From Heterohyrax brucei (lineage: Eukaryota > Chordata > Mammalia > Hyracoidea > Procaviidae): DNA of 64,000 nucleotides. Each line of letters begins with the position of its first letter. Within the stretch, counting starts at the first letter, position 1. Shown here piece by piece: positions 11,568 to 23,215 of the stretch. The stretch is from positions 96,998,171 through 97,062,170 of the forward strand of contig CM053144.1 in the NCBI GenBank assembly GCA_028571685.1. The letters are read 5' to 3'. Below the pieces are notes generated by a model that had not been told where the DNA came from, ran no database searches, and saw nothing but the letters and a program-made list of their open reading frames with translations. The translations under genes and the position numbers were made by a program.

Positions 11568-11628
11568 GTTGCTGTTGGGTTGATTTTGACTCCTAGTGAC
11601 CCTATAGAACAGGGAGAAGCAAAAAAGT
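11568..11628 (-). mobile_element. AfroSINE 3' fragment
   Basis: Reversed SINE 3' part only ('cagttgctgttgggttga', 'tagtgaccctatagaacagg'), joined directly to the L1 A tail on its left. Confidence 0.8.
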
Positions 11629-12462
11629 TTTTAGAATAATCACCTTCACATTCATTCCCTGGTGCATTTTCATAGTCTTGCTTGTTTCAGAAATTCACTC
11701 ACCATAAATATTGTGGGTATTTTTTCTTTTCTTTTCTCCTTCCTGTAACTTGTTTGCACCTATTCATAAAATGCAAAGAACTGGGTCAAATAGGATTAAA
11801 AATCTTACCCTAAAGCATATATATAAAAATGTGATTGCTAATTTTTGAAGGACTGCATTAATTCTGAAGACAACAAGCAAGAATAGACCTCAGGAAAATA
11901 GTCTGAAATCCATGAGTAAAACTGCTCTAGAAATCAATATCATCAAAAGGAGATAAATGGTTGAAAAATGAGGGCAAATTAGAGTTGCACATACAGTGTA
12001 ATACTGTACCCAAACAGGCAGTGATTTTCAAGGTTGCATGTAGAGACATTTGATCCTAGGACAGGAAAGTAATAGCTTTTTTCTACAAAGCTCTTGGGAG
12101 ACCATGTCTGACAGCATTCTCTAATGCAGCCCCATTTAGAGTGGGATAGACAGGCAACAGAAATGATTGGGGAGTGGAAACGTTGACCTCCCAGTTAGGC
12201 TTAGGGAGCTCACTTACTACGGGTAGACGGCGACGTAACGACAAAGAGGTCCATGACTCAGAACAGTAATACCACTTCTCCACAGAAAGAATGATGTCAT
12301 TTTGTCTTAATTTATGTGAGCTTATGAAAACCAACCAACCACTAAATCTTGGTGCTAAAACAAACCATAGGTGTTATTCCCATTCTCCTAATAATGGTAC
12401 TTAAAATATCAATAAAAGTCTATATTTTTTTAAAAACAATAAATCTGTGTCAAATATTTTTC
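11629..12462. other. Unassigned
   Basis: No gene or named repeat. The short open frames here have no recognisable domain. Confidence 0.4.
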
Positions 12463-12590
12463 TGTATTCATTCCTTCAACAGACTTTTAACAGGTATGTG
12501 CTTGGCATCATATTAGAGACTAGCATTAGGAAAATGAATGACACTTTACAACTGTTCTTGAGGAATCCATGTCTAATTCACAAAAACAAT
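12463..12590 (-). mobile_element. L2 LINE 3' end
   Basis: Reversed L2 terminus: 'tcattccttcaacagac', 'tatgtgcttggcatcat', 'cttgaggaatccatgtct'. Diverged but in the right order. Confidence 0.6.
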
Positions 12591-12809
12591 TGTAAACAAA
12601 TAACATTTTAAAATGTGATTTGCATCCTAAAATATATTTATTCATGTTATGATGAGAAAAGACACATAGAAAAAGGAAAAGTTTCTAAATTTTCCCAAAG
12701 TGGATTTGGAAAAAAAGAAATATTATTTTATTTTTAAATTTACTCTTTATTCACTTGACTTTGTAATATAAGGACCTCTGTTATACATGTTTCCACAAAC
12801 ATATTTTAA

Positions 12810-13157
12810 AAAAGAAAGAGAGAAAGAGAAAGGGAGGGAGGAAGGAATGGATGGACAGATGGACAGAGGGAGAGAGGGAGGAAAGAAGGAAGGAAGGAAG
12901 GGAGGGAGGGAGAGAAGGAGAGAGGAAGGGAGAAAGGAAGAAAAGAGAAAGGAAAGGAGGGAGGGAGGGAGAGGGGAAATAGGGAGGGAAGGGGAGGGAG
13001 GGAGGGAGGGAGGGGGAGGGGAGGAGGGAGGGAGAGGGGAAATAGGGAGGGAAGGGGAGGGAGGGAGGGAGGGAGGGGGAGGGGAGGAGGGAGGGAGAGG
13101 GGAAATAGGGAGGGAAGGGGAGGGAGGGAGGGAGGGAGGGAGGGGGAAGGAAGAAGA
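12810..13157. repeat. Polypurine (GGGA/GGAA) repeat with a 63-bp higher-order unit
   Basis: Almost pure G/A on the plus strand for about 350 bp. Past the simple GGAA part, the marker gaggggaaat recurs at 12971, 13034 and 13097, so a 63-bp unit is repeated about three times, near identically. Because 63 is divisible by 3, it leaves long open frames on both strands (up to 145 codons, Pro/Ser/Leu- or Gly/Arg/Glu-rich). These are artefacts of composition. The repeat abuts the T/A-rich 3' tail side of the AfroSINE at 13158. Confidence 0.95.
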
Positions 13158-13312
13158 AACCTGTTGCCATCGAGTTGATTCCAACTCATAGGCATTCTAC
13201 AGAATGGAGTAGGACTGCCCTATTGGGTTTTCAAGGAGCAGCTGGTAGATTTGAACTGCTGATCTTGTGCTTAGGAACTGAGCTCTTAAGCACTGGGATA
13301 TCAGGGCCCCAC
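13158..13312 (-). mobile_element. AfroSINE beside the minisatellite
   Basis: Well-preserved reversed SINE: 'gttgccatcgagttgattcc', 'ggagtaggactgcccta', 'aaggagcagctggtagattt', 'gaactgctgatctt', 'gagctcttaagcactggg'. Its 3' tail faces the polypurine repeat, which suggests that the repeat grew from the tail or its target site. Confidence 0.93.
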
Positions 13313-13883
13313 AAATACGTTACTGGGTACAAAATATGCCATGAAATGAATATGTTCAGACCCTACTGGCAGGAACAGTGTGGAACGGACAGGCTGGGTG
13401 GTGATAGGAAGAGAAGCTACTCTGTGTGCGAACGTCCTTCAAGTGTCAGCTCTATCAGTGAGGAATATCAGACTCTTATTTGGTGAGAAGATGATCAATG
13501 AGGAACTTGCATGCACTCTTCTCATCAAATCCATATTTTTACTTTCATTTTGAACGGAAGACAGGGGTTGCCTCGGCCTGGATGATAACTCTACATCTGC
13601 ACGGCCACTTTCTGGTGAAGTGACTCGCCTGCAGTCCCACTGCAGCACACACTGCCAGAGGAGGGCATGGGTGGGGCACGTCCCTCCTGGGCTCTCCTCA
13701 TGAGGGTTATGACGCTATCATTCCCAGGGCACATTTACTGGCAACAGTGCCACCACGCCGCCGTTTTCTTCAGCATCTGGGGCAGCGTGGCCTGTTCACT
13801 GTCTGTAATCCCTGTGAATTTCTATGACCCTTCCACACGAACCCTGAAAAACATGCAGGGGCCACTAACAAGTTAATAATAAA
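13313..13883. other. Unassigned, relatively GC-rich
   Basis: Higher GC and more CpG than its surroundings, with no recognised repeat. Short open frames occur, but no domain, splice pattern or start context can be supported. Confidence 0.4.
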
Positions 13884-14106
13884 GTTAATGACCCCTTTAA
13901 TAGTAATAGCATGAAGCACATGTGCTAGGCTCCACTCTGTTTTGCATTCATGAAAAAATTTAATTTTTAGAATGACCTCTAAAGTAGTTTGTGCTTATTC
14001 CTCATTTTATTGATGAGAAAACAATTGCTTAGCTAACCTGCCTGAGATCACTCAGCAGGACAGTGAAGGAGCCAGTATTAGAACTCAGGCAGCATGGTGT
14101 TGGAGG
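13884..14106 (-). mobile_element. MIR SINE
   Basis: Reversed MIR: 'gtgctaggctccactctg', 'tcattttattgatgagaaaa', 'cctgcctgagatcactcagc', 'gtattagaactcaggcag'. All core blocks are in order. Confidence 0.8.
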
Positions 14107-16103
14107 GTGCCTGTTTTATCAGTACGTTAACTGTACTTCAGTTAATTCAGTGGGTGGAACAATGCTAGAACCCACTAACATGGATATCTGCTATTGGAGC
14201 CAAAGACCCTCCATTGATACATGTTTCCCCTACCTTTGTGGTTTTATTGAGCAAGGGAATAAGAAGTCCCACCTTTGATGAGGCCGTTATGGCCTCAAAG
14301 TGGAAATAGTCTATTTCCTTCATGTGCCCTAATTGATGCTCTGTCTGTTGGGCCAGCTCAGAGACAGGTCAGCCAGTCATCTGACACGAACGTATTGTGC
14401 GGAAAGTCAAGAAGGATTGGGGAATGAATCCAAGCCAAGTTCTTAATGAGGAATCAGTATTCAGAACTAATATGAATACAGAATGACATCTCATTTCACT
14501 ATGGTTCACCAATGATCAGTAAAATATCTTCTAAAATATTTTTGACACTATGGTTGAGATCACCATGATTTTTTTTAAAATTTAGTTATCACTGAGTAGG
14601 TATTACTGAACGCCAAGTTGTGACTGTGACATGTGGGTTTTTCACAAAAATTTTCCACTTATACTCACTAGAGTAGCACAAATGACTCTTGAAAGACCAT
14701 AGCTCTGACATTGATGAATTGGTTCCCAAAGGAAAAATGTGGATCTTCTAGAGATATTTGACCCAAGAATTTGTGTGCATATGAAGGGTGACAATACCAT
14801 TTCAGTCAATGCTACCATGTGCTCAAAGTAAAAGTATATTTTTTACTGTAAAAGATGAAGAGACTTAGTACTAATCAAGAATGCTGTCTTCAGCTACATA
14901 TGGGAACTCACAGTGATTTGTGCCAAGTGAGTCAGTTCCAAAACAAAGGCTAGATGGACATGAAAGAATTACAGTGAAAAAGACATGTTATATGCCATTT
15001 AAAAATATATATATATATTTGTTATTACTTTAAGGCAGTAGACTAAGCCTCAAAGAGATTCCAAAGCTGATTAAGAGAGAAAATCTCAGAGAATCCTGTG
15101 TAATGTTGCCTCCCCTTTCCAAGAACCTAAATCCAAGGAACTGAGCAATGCTCTCTGAAACTGACTTATAGGATGACAATAAGAAGAAAAAATGAGAAAT
15201 CTTCTTGATGCTTCCCTGTTAAGCTGGGGGTTATATTAAATAGGGACAGGCTTGAGAAGTAAAGGTCAAGATGTCACCACAATATATAAGGCATTCTAAA
15301 GCAAGTGTCACAGTGATTCTAAGTAAGAAATAAAAATAGCCTGGGAAAATGAGAAGGGAAAGGTACCAGGAAAATAAAATTTGAGTAGGAGAGAGTAGAG
15401 AACACCACAGTACATCAGGTCTAGACCTGAATTAGACAGGTGGCTGACGGGATTTCTCCTGGGAGATAACCTGCTGAAGATGGTCAGGGACCACTTAACA
15501 GACAGAAAAAATCTTGGCTTTATCTCCCTCCATGGAACACTGAAATTGGTATCAAAGAGAAAGAAAAGTGAATGAAAGGCACACTTTTCATACATATGAG
15601 TTGGATGGAAAAAGACTTTTACCAGAACTCTGTGTTAAGACATAAGCATTAAGTGAATCAGTAATGAAGAGATCAAAATTTCCACCTGCTTTTGTTCTGT
15701 ATTTGTTCAATTCTCTCAGAAACATCTTGGGGAAGAAAAAGAGTAATTGACAACCCTCATTGTAACATGCCTACTACCATTAACCTCTCACTCTAATGCC
15801 TGATAAAACACACAACAGTATAAACAGTGTGATCCCTGTTTTATTCCATAAAAACAGGCAAAGTTCATGACATTGCTTTATAGAGAAAGGAGTCATAGTC
15901 ATTGGACTTGTCAGCAGTGGACATTTTCCAAAATAAAAACACATCAACTTCTTATTCAGTTCTAGAACATTATGATGCTCACAAGCTGTAAGTTTCTTCT
16001 ACTGACATCTCAACTCGTATCATTTAATCAGGGTAGAAGAAAAAAATGCCCTCGTGTACTAAGGAATGAATGTCTTAAACTACTAAAAACAATGTTACCT
16101 ACA
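14107..16103. other. Unassigned region
   Basis: Nearly 2 kb with no gene and no repeat that I can name. An (AT)n patch occurs near 15007-15019. Confidence 0.4.
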
Positions 16104-16510
16104 ACTTTTTTTTTTTTTGTGATTGAATGAAAATATACATTTCCATATAAATTGCATGCCCACCTATATGCAGCTCCCACTGCTCTCCCTGCCTGGTGAC
16201 AGCACATTCTTCCTCTCTACTCCATACTTGTCTTATCCTCCCAACAATCTCCTACCCCCTCCTCTCCACCCACTACCCTTCTTCCAGTAAGAGGTCAGCA
16301 GGATGACATCCTATACATGCACAGAACCACAAAGTGCACATATGATATGATCACTCTATGTCACCAAATCCAATCCATTCCTGTCTGAAGAGTTGACCTC
16401 CATTATGATTTATGGACAGGGGCAGCATCAGGGCCAGAGGCCACGCTTTCAGGGTAGCCCCAAGGCCCGTGGACCATCAATTGTGATCTTTTAATGGAGC
16501 TCTCAGTAAT
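16104..16510 (-). mobile_element. L1 3' UTR end
   Basis: Begins with a T-run (reversed A tail), then 'gattgaatgaaaatatac', 'cctatatgcagctcccactg', 'gaggtcagcaggatgaca', and the 'tccattatgatttatggac' and 'gaccatcaattgtgatc' blocks. This is the reverse of the L1 3' UTR at 38820-39205. It is 5'-truncated. Confidence 0.88.
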
Positions 16511-17544
16511 AAGGCATGTATTGCAATTTCATGACATCTGACTTCAACTGAAATCTCAAACTTCCTTGACTGTTCCATTCTTATTTACTATCCAGGAAAT
16601 TTTTTACAATTGCTGTTCAAAAATGCCTCTCTTTAAATTCTGAGAAACTCCCTCAGCCTATTCTCTGAAAGAAAAAGGGACAAGTTCCTTCCTATTTTCT
16701 GAGATCAGCCTATATATATATGAGACTTAAATATTACCCTCTCCACAAGTTCCTTCCATGGTTTCACAAGCAGCCAATTTATCACACAGACACATAAACA
16801 AAATATTTTGATGTTTTTTGGTTGCACTTCCATGCTAACAACCAATTTATTGCAAAATTATTGAAATTTAAGCTTCTTGAAATTAATTCATTAATCAATA
16901 ATTACCCTGTGATGCATTTATTTTCCTACCTTCCTGCAATCTTTCTCTTCTTAGCCAGCCAAACCAAGTGCCATCGACCTCATCAGCCCAAATGAAATTA
17001 CTACTTTCAAGTTCAGCAATGACTTTCTAAACACAAAACCCAACAGGTTTTAATCTCAGTATAGAACTGCATATTAGCCAAGAGTGTGAAATTTACCTAT
17101 AACAAGTTGTTTTTACTTCCTAGGAAAGCTAATCAGTTTTGATCCCAATAACTTGTGTACTCCCTTCATTTGTCCCACCCTTATTAATCTACAGGATTGC
17201 TATGAATCTGCATCAACTTGACAGCAATGGATTTGGTTTTGCTTTGATAATAGTTTAACATAACATATCCATCTGAGGATATTTTTAAGCTTAACTGTTC
17301 CTGTGCTTCAAACAAACCAGCTAAACTGGAATTTCTCAGAATGAGTTTCGGGAATTAAGTTTTTGTTTGTTTTTAGTTTTCCCATCTCCCTATGTTCATC
17401 TACTGTGCAAATGGCATTGAGAACCACTCACCTAACAACTTTATTGCCTGATCTGTCTTCCCCCACTGTTAGTAGTTCTACTAGTTCTCATTCTATACTC
17501 CCTACTTACATATACTGCATTCACAATTTAATAGGCATTGACAA
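16511..17544. other. Unassigned, with two small SINE pieces
   Basis: About 16966-17000 holds a reversed SINE 3' scrap ('ccaagtgccatcgacc'). About 17193-17250 holds a sense SINE tail ('gaatctgcatcaacttgaca', 'ttggttttgctttg'). Nothing else is recognised. Confidence 0.5.
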
Positions 17545-17755
17545 TGCTATAAGAGCTCTGGTGTCACAGCAGTTAAGCACTCACTTGCCAACCAAAAGGT
17601 TGGTAGTTAGTTATAACCCACCAGTGGCTCTACAGGAGAAAGGTGATTCTGCAGCCATAAAGGTTACAGTTTAGGAAATCCTAAACTGGGCAGTTCTCTA
17701 CTGACACATGAAGTCACTGTGAGTAGCAATAGTCTTGATGGTAACAGGTTTGTTT
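17545..17755 (+). mobile_element. AfroSINE, long form
   Basis: Sense SINE: 'gagctctggtgtcacagcag', 'accaaaaggttggtagtta', then an extra internal block ('ggagaaaggtgattctgcag', 'taaaggttacag') before 'ggcagttctctactg', 'gtagcaatagtcttgatgg'. The extra block marks a longer subtype also seen at 21001, 41645 and 56757. Confidence 0.88.
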
Positions 17756-17861
17756 TATAATAACTGTATACAATATGCTATGTGCTTAATATGCCCAGCA
17801 CTTCTCAAGCTAAAAGAACTGAAGAAAAAATTTAAGCCTCAACTTGCAATTTTAAAGAAAT

Positions 17862-19497
17862 CTATAAGCAAAATACTGAATGACACAAGTGGTATCAAAA
17901 GAAGATGAAAGAAAGAAACACTGTACCAAAAAGAATTGGTTGACATTCAGCCATTTCAGGAGGTAACATGTAAACAAGAATTGATGGTGCTGAAGTAAGA
18001 AGTCCAAGTGATACTGGAGGCACTGGCGAAAAGCCAGGCTCCAGGAACTGAGAAACACCAACTGAGATGTTTCAACAAATGGATGCGGCACTGAAGGTGC
18101 TCCCCCTCATCTATGCCAATAATTTTAGAAGACAGATACCTTGGTGTAGTGACTGGAAGAGATCCATGTTTTTGCTCATTCCAAAGAATGATGGTCTAAA
18201 ATAATGCAGAAATTATCAAACAAAATCATTAACATCACCTGCAAGTAAAATTTTGCTGAAGATGATCCAAAAGCAATGACAGCAGTACACTGATGAGGAA
18301 ACGTCAGAAATTTGAGCTGGATTCAGAAAAAGAGATAGAAAGAAAGATTTCCTTGCTAACATCAGATAGATCTTAGCTGAAAGCAGAGAATACCAGAAAG
18401 ATGTTTACCTATATTTATTGACTATGCAAAGCTATTCTACTGTGTGGATCATAACAAATTATGAATAACATTGTGAAGAATGAGAATTCCAGAACACTTA
18501 ATTGTGTTCATCAAGAACTTGCACATAGAATAAGAGCAGGTGTTTAAACACAATCAAGGGGATGCTTCATGGTTTAAAATCAAGAAAAGTGCACATCAGA
18601 GTTGTGTTTTTTCACCTTATTTATTCAGTCTGTACACTAAGCAAATAACCCAAGATGCTAGGCTATGTGAAACAGAACATGGCATCAGGATTAGTGAAAG
18701 AATGACTAACAACCTGCAACGTGGAGATGCCATGACCTTGCTTGCTGAAAGTGAAGAGGACTTGAAGCATTTATTAACATCAAAAACTATAGCCTTCAGT
18801 ATGGATTACACCTCAACATAAAGAAAAAAAAAATTCACAACTAGACCAATAATCAACATTTTGATATATGAAGGAAAGAGAGCAGTTATCAAAGATTTCA
18901 TTTCACTGGGATCCACGATCAATGCCCACAGAAGCAGCAGTCAGAAAATCAAAGGACATGTTACATTGGGAAAAATTGCTGTTTGAGAGGCCTCTTTAAA
19001 GTATTAACAAGCAAAGATGTCACTTTGAGGACTAAGGAAAGTCCTTGCATCTAACCCAAACCTTGGTATTTTCAATTATCTTATATGCACGTGAAAGCTA
19101 GACATGGAAGACCAAAGAAGAAGTGATGCCTTGAATTACGGTGTTGGTGAAGAATATTGAATATACCATGGACTGACAGGTGAATGAACAAATCTGTCTT
19201 GGAAGAAAAGAAGACATATAGTCAGAATGCTCCTTAGTAGCAAGGATAATAACACTTCATCTTTTGCACTTTAGACATGTTATCAGGAGAGACCTATCCC
19301 TGCAGAAGCAGGACATCACACCTGGTAAAGCAGAGGGTCAGCAAAAAAGAGAAAGATTCCACGGAAATAGATTGACTACAGCAATGCACTCAGCATCCCA
19401 GTGATCGTGAGGATGGTACAGGTTTGGGCGTTGTTTCCTTCTGTTCTCCACATGGTCACTACGAGTCAGAACTGCCTTGATGGCAACTAACAACAAC
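17862..19497 (+). mobile_element. RTE LINE, reverse transcriptase to 3' end
   Basis: This 1.6-kb 5'-truncated RTE is one of the clearest in the window. It runs from 'caaaaagaattggttgac' through the RT domain ('ctgaaagcagagaataccag', 'attgactatgcaaagc', 'gctgaaagtgaagagg', 'gtatggattacacctcaaca') and the C-terminal region ('atggactgacagg', 'gacatgttatcagg') to the terminus 'ggcaactaacaacaacag'. The longest open part (18540-18821, 93 codons) spans the palm. At the catalytic aspartate box it reads RGDAMTLLAES, so one of the two adjacent aspartates expected in RTE enzymes is gone and the copy is dead. Confidence 0.93.
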
Positions 19498-21000
19498 AGC
19501 ATATGATACGTACTTAAGATATATGATGAAAAATACAGGATGGTTCTATGAGGAACTCACAGATTGAGCAGTGAGGGCTGGAGCTGCACGTGCTTAGAGG
19601 ACAGGAAACAGAAAGTTACAAAAACTCAGTTAAGGGACTGTTTAGCTTTCCTCAGATTAAAGACAAATGTCATGGGTAAAAATCACTTCTGAAGGTAGAT
19701 CAAGCTCCTTTGTGAGTGACAGGGTGTGACGGGTGAGGGTGGGTCTAACATAAGCAATGTTCAGGGTACACATGAATGGCAAGTACATTTCAACGCCTTT
19801 AAACAAGAATAAACTGGAGAAGGAAAATAACTAATTCACACTGCTGCTAATGAAGTTCAGACACCTATAAAAGATCTAGATGGGATACACATCATACACT
19901 AGTAAACACAGACATAAAGTTCAAGAAATTGTAGATTCGGGGCCCGATTTCTTCTCCCTCATGGCTACCACTTTCCTTCTTATTTGCTGTGACCCAAGCA
20001 CACCCACCTTCTTTCATACTTGACTTTTTCACCTGCTGTCTCTGTGTGAAATTCTCCACTGTGCTGTCCTGTCTCTCATTCTAGTCAGTTCTTTCTCACC
20101 CTTTGGCTTCCAACTTCCTTGCCTCTTCTGACTACCCCAACTAGAAAAGTAGTCCATCATACACTCTCACATCACCAAGGATTTCTCTTCATTAACACAA
20201 CACAGACCGCAATCGTCTAAGTATTTCTATAACTCCGTTTAAGGCACCTGCAGTGAGTTCAGTCCCAAGCCAAAAGCTTATGTGTGATCTTTCAGTTCTG
20301 ACCACAAGCAATCACAAGCCATCGCCTGGCAGGCCTCTTGAGGGGACGAAAGATCCCTTCTCTGCACAGATTTAGCGCAGTCAGTGCATCATAGCTGTTT
20401 GGTGGGAACTGCAGCCAAGTCTGGGGGCCATCCTCCCCTCTACTGCTGGCCATATTCCTGTACGTATCTGTATTTCTAGTCCAGGTACTTCTATCCAGAG
20501 GCCTCCTTATCAAGACTCTTTCTTTGACTTTTCTTTACTTCGACTCAATACTTTCCTACCGCTAGCACTTTTCCCTCCCCCCAGGTCCCTTGGCTCCACC
20601 ACTTCTACCCTCCCATCCTTTCAGCTGGACCCAGCCTCCTCCCCTCCCTGAGTCCCCCGTCTCTCCACAGTGAGATGACTTTCCAGGACTGTGCTATCAT
20701 CCATCTCGCCCTCCCTTGTGCTATTCCGTGTGAAAACATAGAACAATGGCGAACCTGCATCTGTGCCTCTTTCTGTCTCTTACTTGCACTGTTGCAGTAG
20801 ATGAATGAAGGCTGTATGATTGCTTTCAGTTTGACTCTTTGTCCTAACTGGCCATCTGGACATCTGGCAGTTCAGCATCTACATATTGATAAGTGTTTGT
20901 TCTACAGTGGCATGCATGCTGTAATATTCTCTCCCTACAATAATAATCTCTTCCCCCTACCCTACTCCTAGTGACCTTATTTCATACTTGATTGAAGAAT
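19498..21000. other. Unassigned, partly pyrimidine-rich
   Basis: No gene or named repeat. From about 19950 to 20760 the plus strand is C/T-rich. Several 'ccctcc' and 'tttctt' clusters are present, but no intron or exon structure can be defended. Confidence 0.4.
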
Positions 21001-21338
21001 TAAAAAAAAAAAAAAAAAAAAAACTAAATCAAACCAGTTGCCCTAGAGTCGATTCTGATTTATGGGGCCCCAACTGTTGCAGTATAGACTTGCTCTACAG
21101 GGTTTTTTGGGATGTAATCTTTACAGGAACAAATCTTCAGGACTTTCTTCCATGATATCCCTGGGCAGGTTTGAACTACCAACGTTTTGGTTAGTTGTTG
21201 TTATAGTTAGGTGTCACTATGTAGTGTGTCCTGACTCATAGCAACCATATGTACAACAGAAAGAAACAGTGTTTAGTCCTGTGCCACACCCACAATCGTT
21301 TCTGTTCATAGTCAAGTGCAAACCACTTGTGCCACCCA
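21001..21338 (-). mobile_element. AfroSINE, long form, split by an RTE 3' end
   Basis: Starts with a run of 21 A, then the reversed SINE: 'ccagttgccctagagtcga', 'tgtaatctttacaggaac' (long-form block), 'ggtttgaactaccaacg'. It continues after the RTE insert with 'aaaccacttgtgccacccag' (21316-21338). Confidence 0.85.
21195..21313 (-). mobile_element. RTE LINE 3' end nested in the SINE
   Basis: Reversed RTE terminus: 'ttgttgttatagttaggtgt', 'gactcatagcaaccatatgt', 'cagaaagaaacagtg'. Only about 120 bp was inserted, in the region just after the reversed B box of the SINE. Confidence 0.8.
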
Positions 21339-21525
21339 GATGGTTTTTGCTGGATTACTAACCAAAAGGTTGGCGGTTCATATTCTCTCACTGGTGCTAC
21401 AGAAGAAAGGCCTGGTGACCCACCTCTATAAAGACTATAACAGAAAAATCTATGGAGCAGTCCTACTCTATAACATATGAGGTAGCCATGAGTCAGAATC
21501 AACTTCACAATGAGAGGGATTAAGG
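21339..21525 (+). mobile_element. AfroSINE, long form, opposite orientation
   Basis: Sense SINE joined head-to-head to the reversed one: 'actaaccaaaaggttggcgg', 'cactggtgctacagaagaaa', 'ggagcagtcctactctat', 'gagtcagaatcaacttcac'. Confidence 0.85.
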
Positions 21526-22479
21526 AATCAGAAGCCATAAACAAGCTTTCCAAATTTACAAAGCTACCATAATTTTCACCTATTGTTTCTCTCATGCCTT
21601 CTATTAAACTACAGACGGAGCCCCCTTTTTTAACAATTTAAACTATTTTCTTTCTGGCTTTTCAGGTATTTCTCTGCCATTTACATTATTCTCTGGTAAG
21701 TAGTTTCCATTAATATAAAACATACTCTAGTGAACCTCATCTTTAAAACAATGTGACTTAATTCCAAATCCTCCTCCAGTGACTACCAACTCTTTCTACC
21801 CAAAGCTCAGATGACCTATGTGTTCTGTTGCACTTTTTCTATTTCCTAAACTGTTCGTGCTTCAGATCATCACCATATGACACTGCCCCTGTTCCACTGA
21901 AACTAGGGCAGTATAACAAGCAGCCTCTATGCTACCACAGAAAGATAGAAACTCTTCTCGTATTATTCTCTTTTTCTGCAATGTTTAACACAATCAATAG
22001 GTCCTTCCTACTTGAAACATTTAGTTTTATCAGCTATTACAACTGTACATTCATCTTTTTCTTTATTCCTCACTGTTACCCTTTTTCCTTGTCCTTTGTT
22101 GCCTCAGCCTTTCCTTCTCAATCACCAAATGGTAGTTTTTTTATTAAACCTTTGTTTAAAACTTCTTCTGTTTCCTCCTTTACACTCTCCCAATACTTTA
22201 TTTGTGTTGTATTTGCTGGTGGTCCCAACTTTTATAACTTCAGTTTCAATTTGCCTTATGAGCTTAAGGCTAGATGGTTTATCCAGCCACTCTAGTTGTT
22301 ATCTCTATTTGCATACTGTCTAGGTAACTTAGACTTTAGATGACCAAAACCAAATCCCTAACTAAATCACCCTCAAATACTTTTCTTCATCTTTTACCAG
22401 CCCATAAAATTATATAATTATCCAACCAACTACTCAAATCAAAAATCTGGGTACATTGCTTTTTTATTTTTTTCTCAAA
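21526..22479. other. Unassigned
   Basis: An open frame of 155 codons (21828-22295) is Phe/Ser/Leu-rich and lies in T/C-rich DNA. It shows no domain and no support as a gene. Confidence 0.4.
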
Positions 22480-23215
22480 ACCTAAAATCTAATACAACAC
22501 AACCTCTTGCTGATTCTGTCTTAAAAACACATACCCGGTTCATCAAGCTCTCCCCATCTCCACAGTCTCTGACTTTGTCCAGGCTACCTTCATCTCTTTT
22601 CTGAACTGTAGCAAAAGTTTCCTAACTGATCTTCCTGTTTTTCTTCTTGCTCTAGCCAACTGTCAAATGCTGTTGAGTTGGAACCGACTCATGGTGACCC
22701 TAGGGGCCAGGGTAGAACCGACCCTCAGAGTATTCAAGGATTCTTGTTCTAAAAAATCCATTATCCACCTGTCAATTAAAGATATATTTTTATTATAAAT
22801 CTTATACCTGTGAGAAAACAAACCTACTAGTGTTGCATTTAGCACTTAGAATAAAAAAATCCAGTGGCTTTCAGAATCCTTCATGGCTTTCCCAGTCTGC
22901 TTTGTCACCATCAGATTCACCACTATCCCTTCATTCACTAAGTTCTGACCTCATTGACCTTCCATTAGCTCCTCATCCTTCCTTAAAGCTGATTCCTCTC
23001 TGAAATGGTCTCATTCTTTGGTCCTATTCATTTATGCATTATTAAAATACTCTATATGTGACTATTTGAAATCGCTCCATTTATGTTTACTAATTGATGT
23101 TTTCTATTGCCTCCATTAAACTTTTGTTTCATGGGGGCAGGAATCATCAATGATTTGTTTATATATATTGCTCTCAACTAAACATGTAACACAGCTCAAT
23201 CAAAGAGCATAAATT
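22480..23215 (+). mobile_element. L2 LINE, split by an AfroSINE
   Basis: Sense L2 3' half: 'ctgaactgtagcaaaagttt', 'cctaactgatcttcctg', [SINE], 'agcacttagaataaaa', 'ccagtggctttcagaatcc', 'cattagctcctcatccttcc', then 'tttcatgggggcaggaatca'. The blocks continue across the SINE at 22655-22744. Confidence 0.65.
22655..22744 (-). mobile_element. AfroSINE fragment inside L2
   Basis: Reversed SINE 3' half: 'atgctgttgagttggaaccg', 'atggtgaccctaggggccag', 'tcagagtattcaagga'. It is truncated before the B box. Confidence 0.88.

Noticed and set aside
12747..13195. Open frames of 129-145 codons on both strands
   Set aside because: They arise from the GGGA/TCCC repeat, whose 63-bp unit keeps every frame open. 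The products are low-complexity, with no start context or homologue.
21828..22323. Open frames of 155 and 103 codons in overlapping frames
   Set aside because: Phe/Leu/Ser/Pro-rich products of T/C-rich DNA. There is no domain, and two frames overlap.
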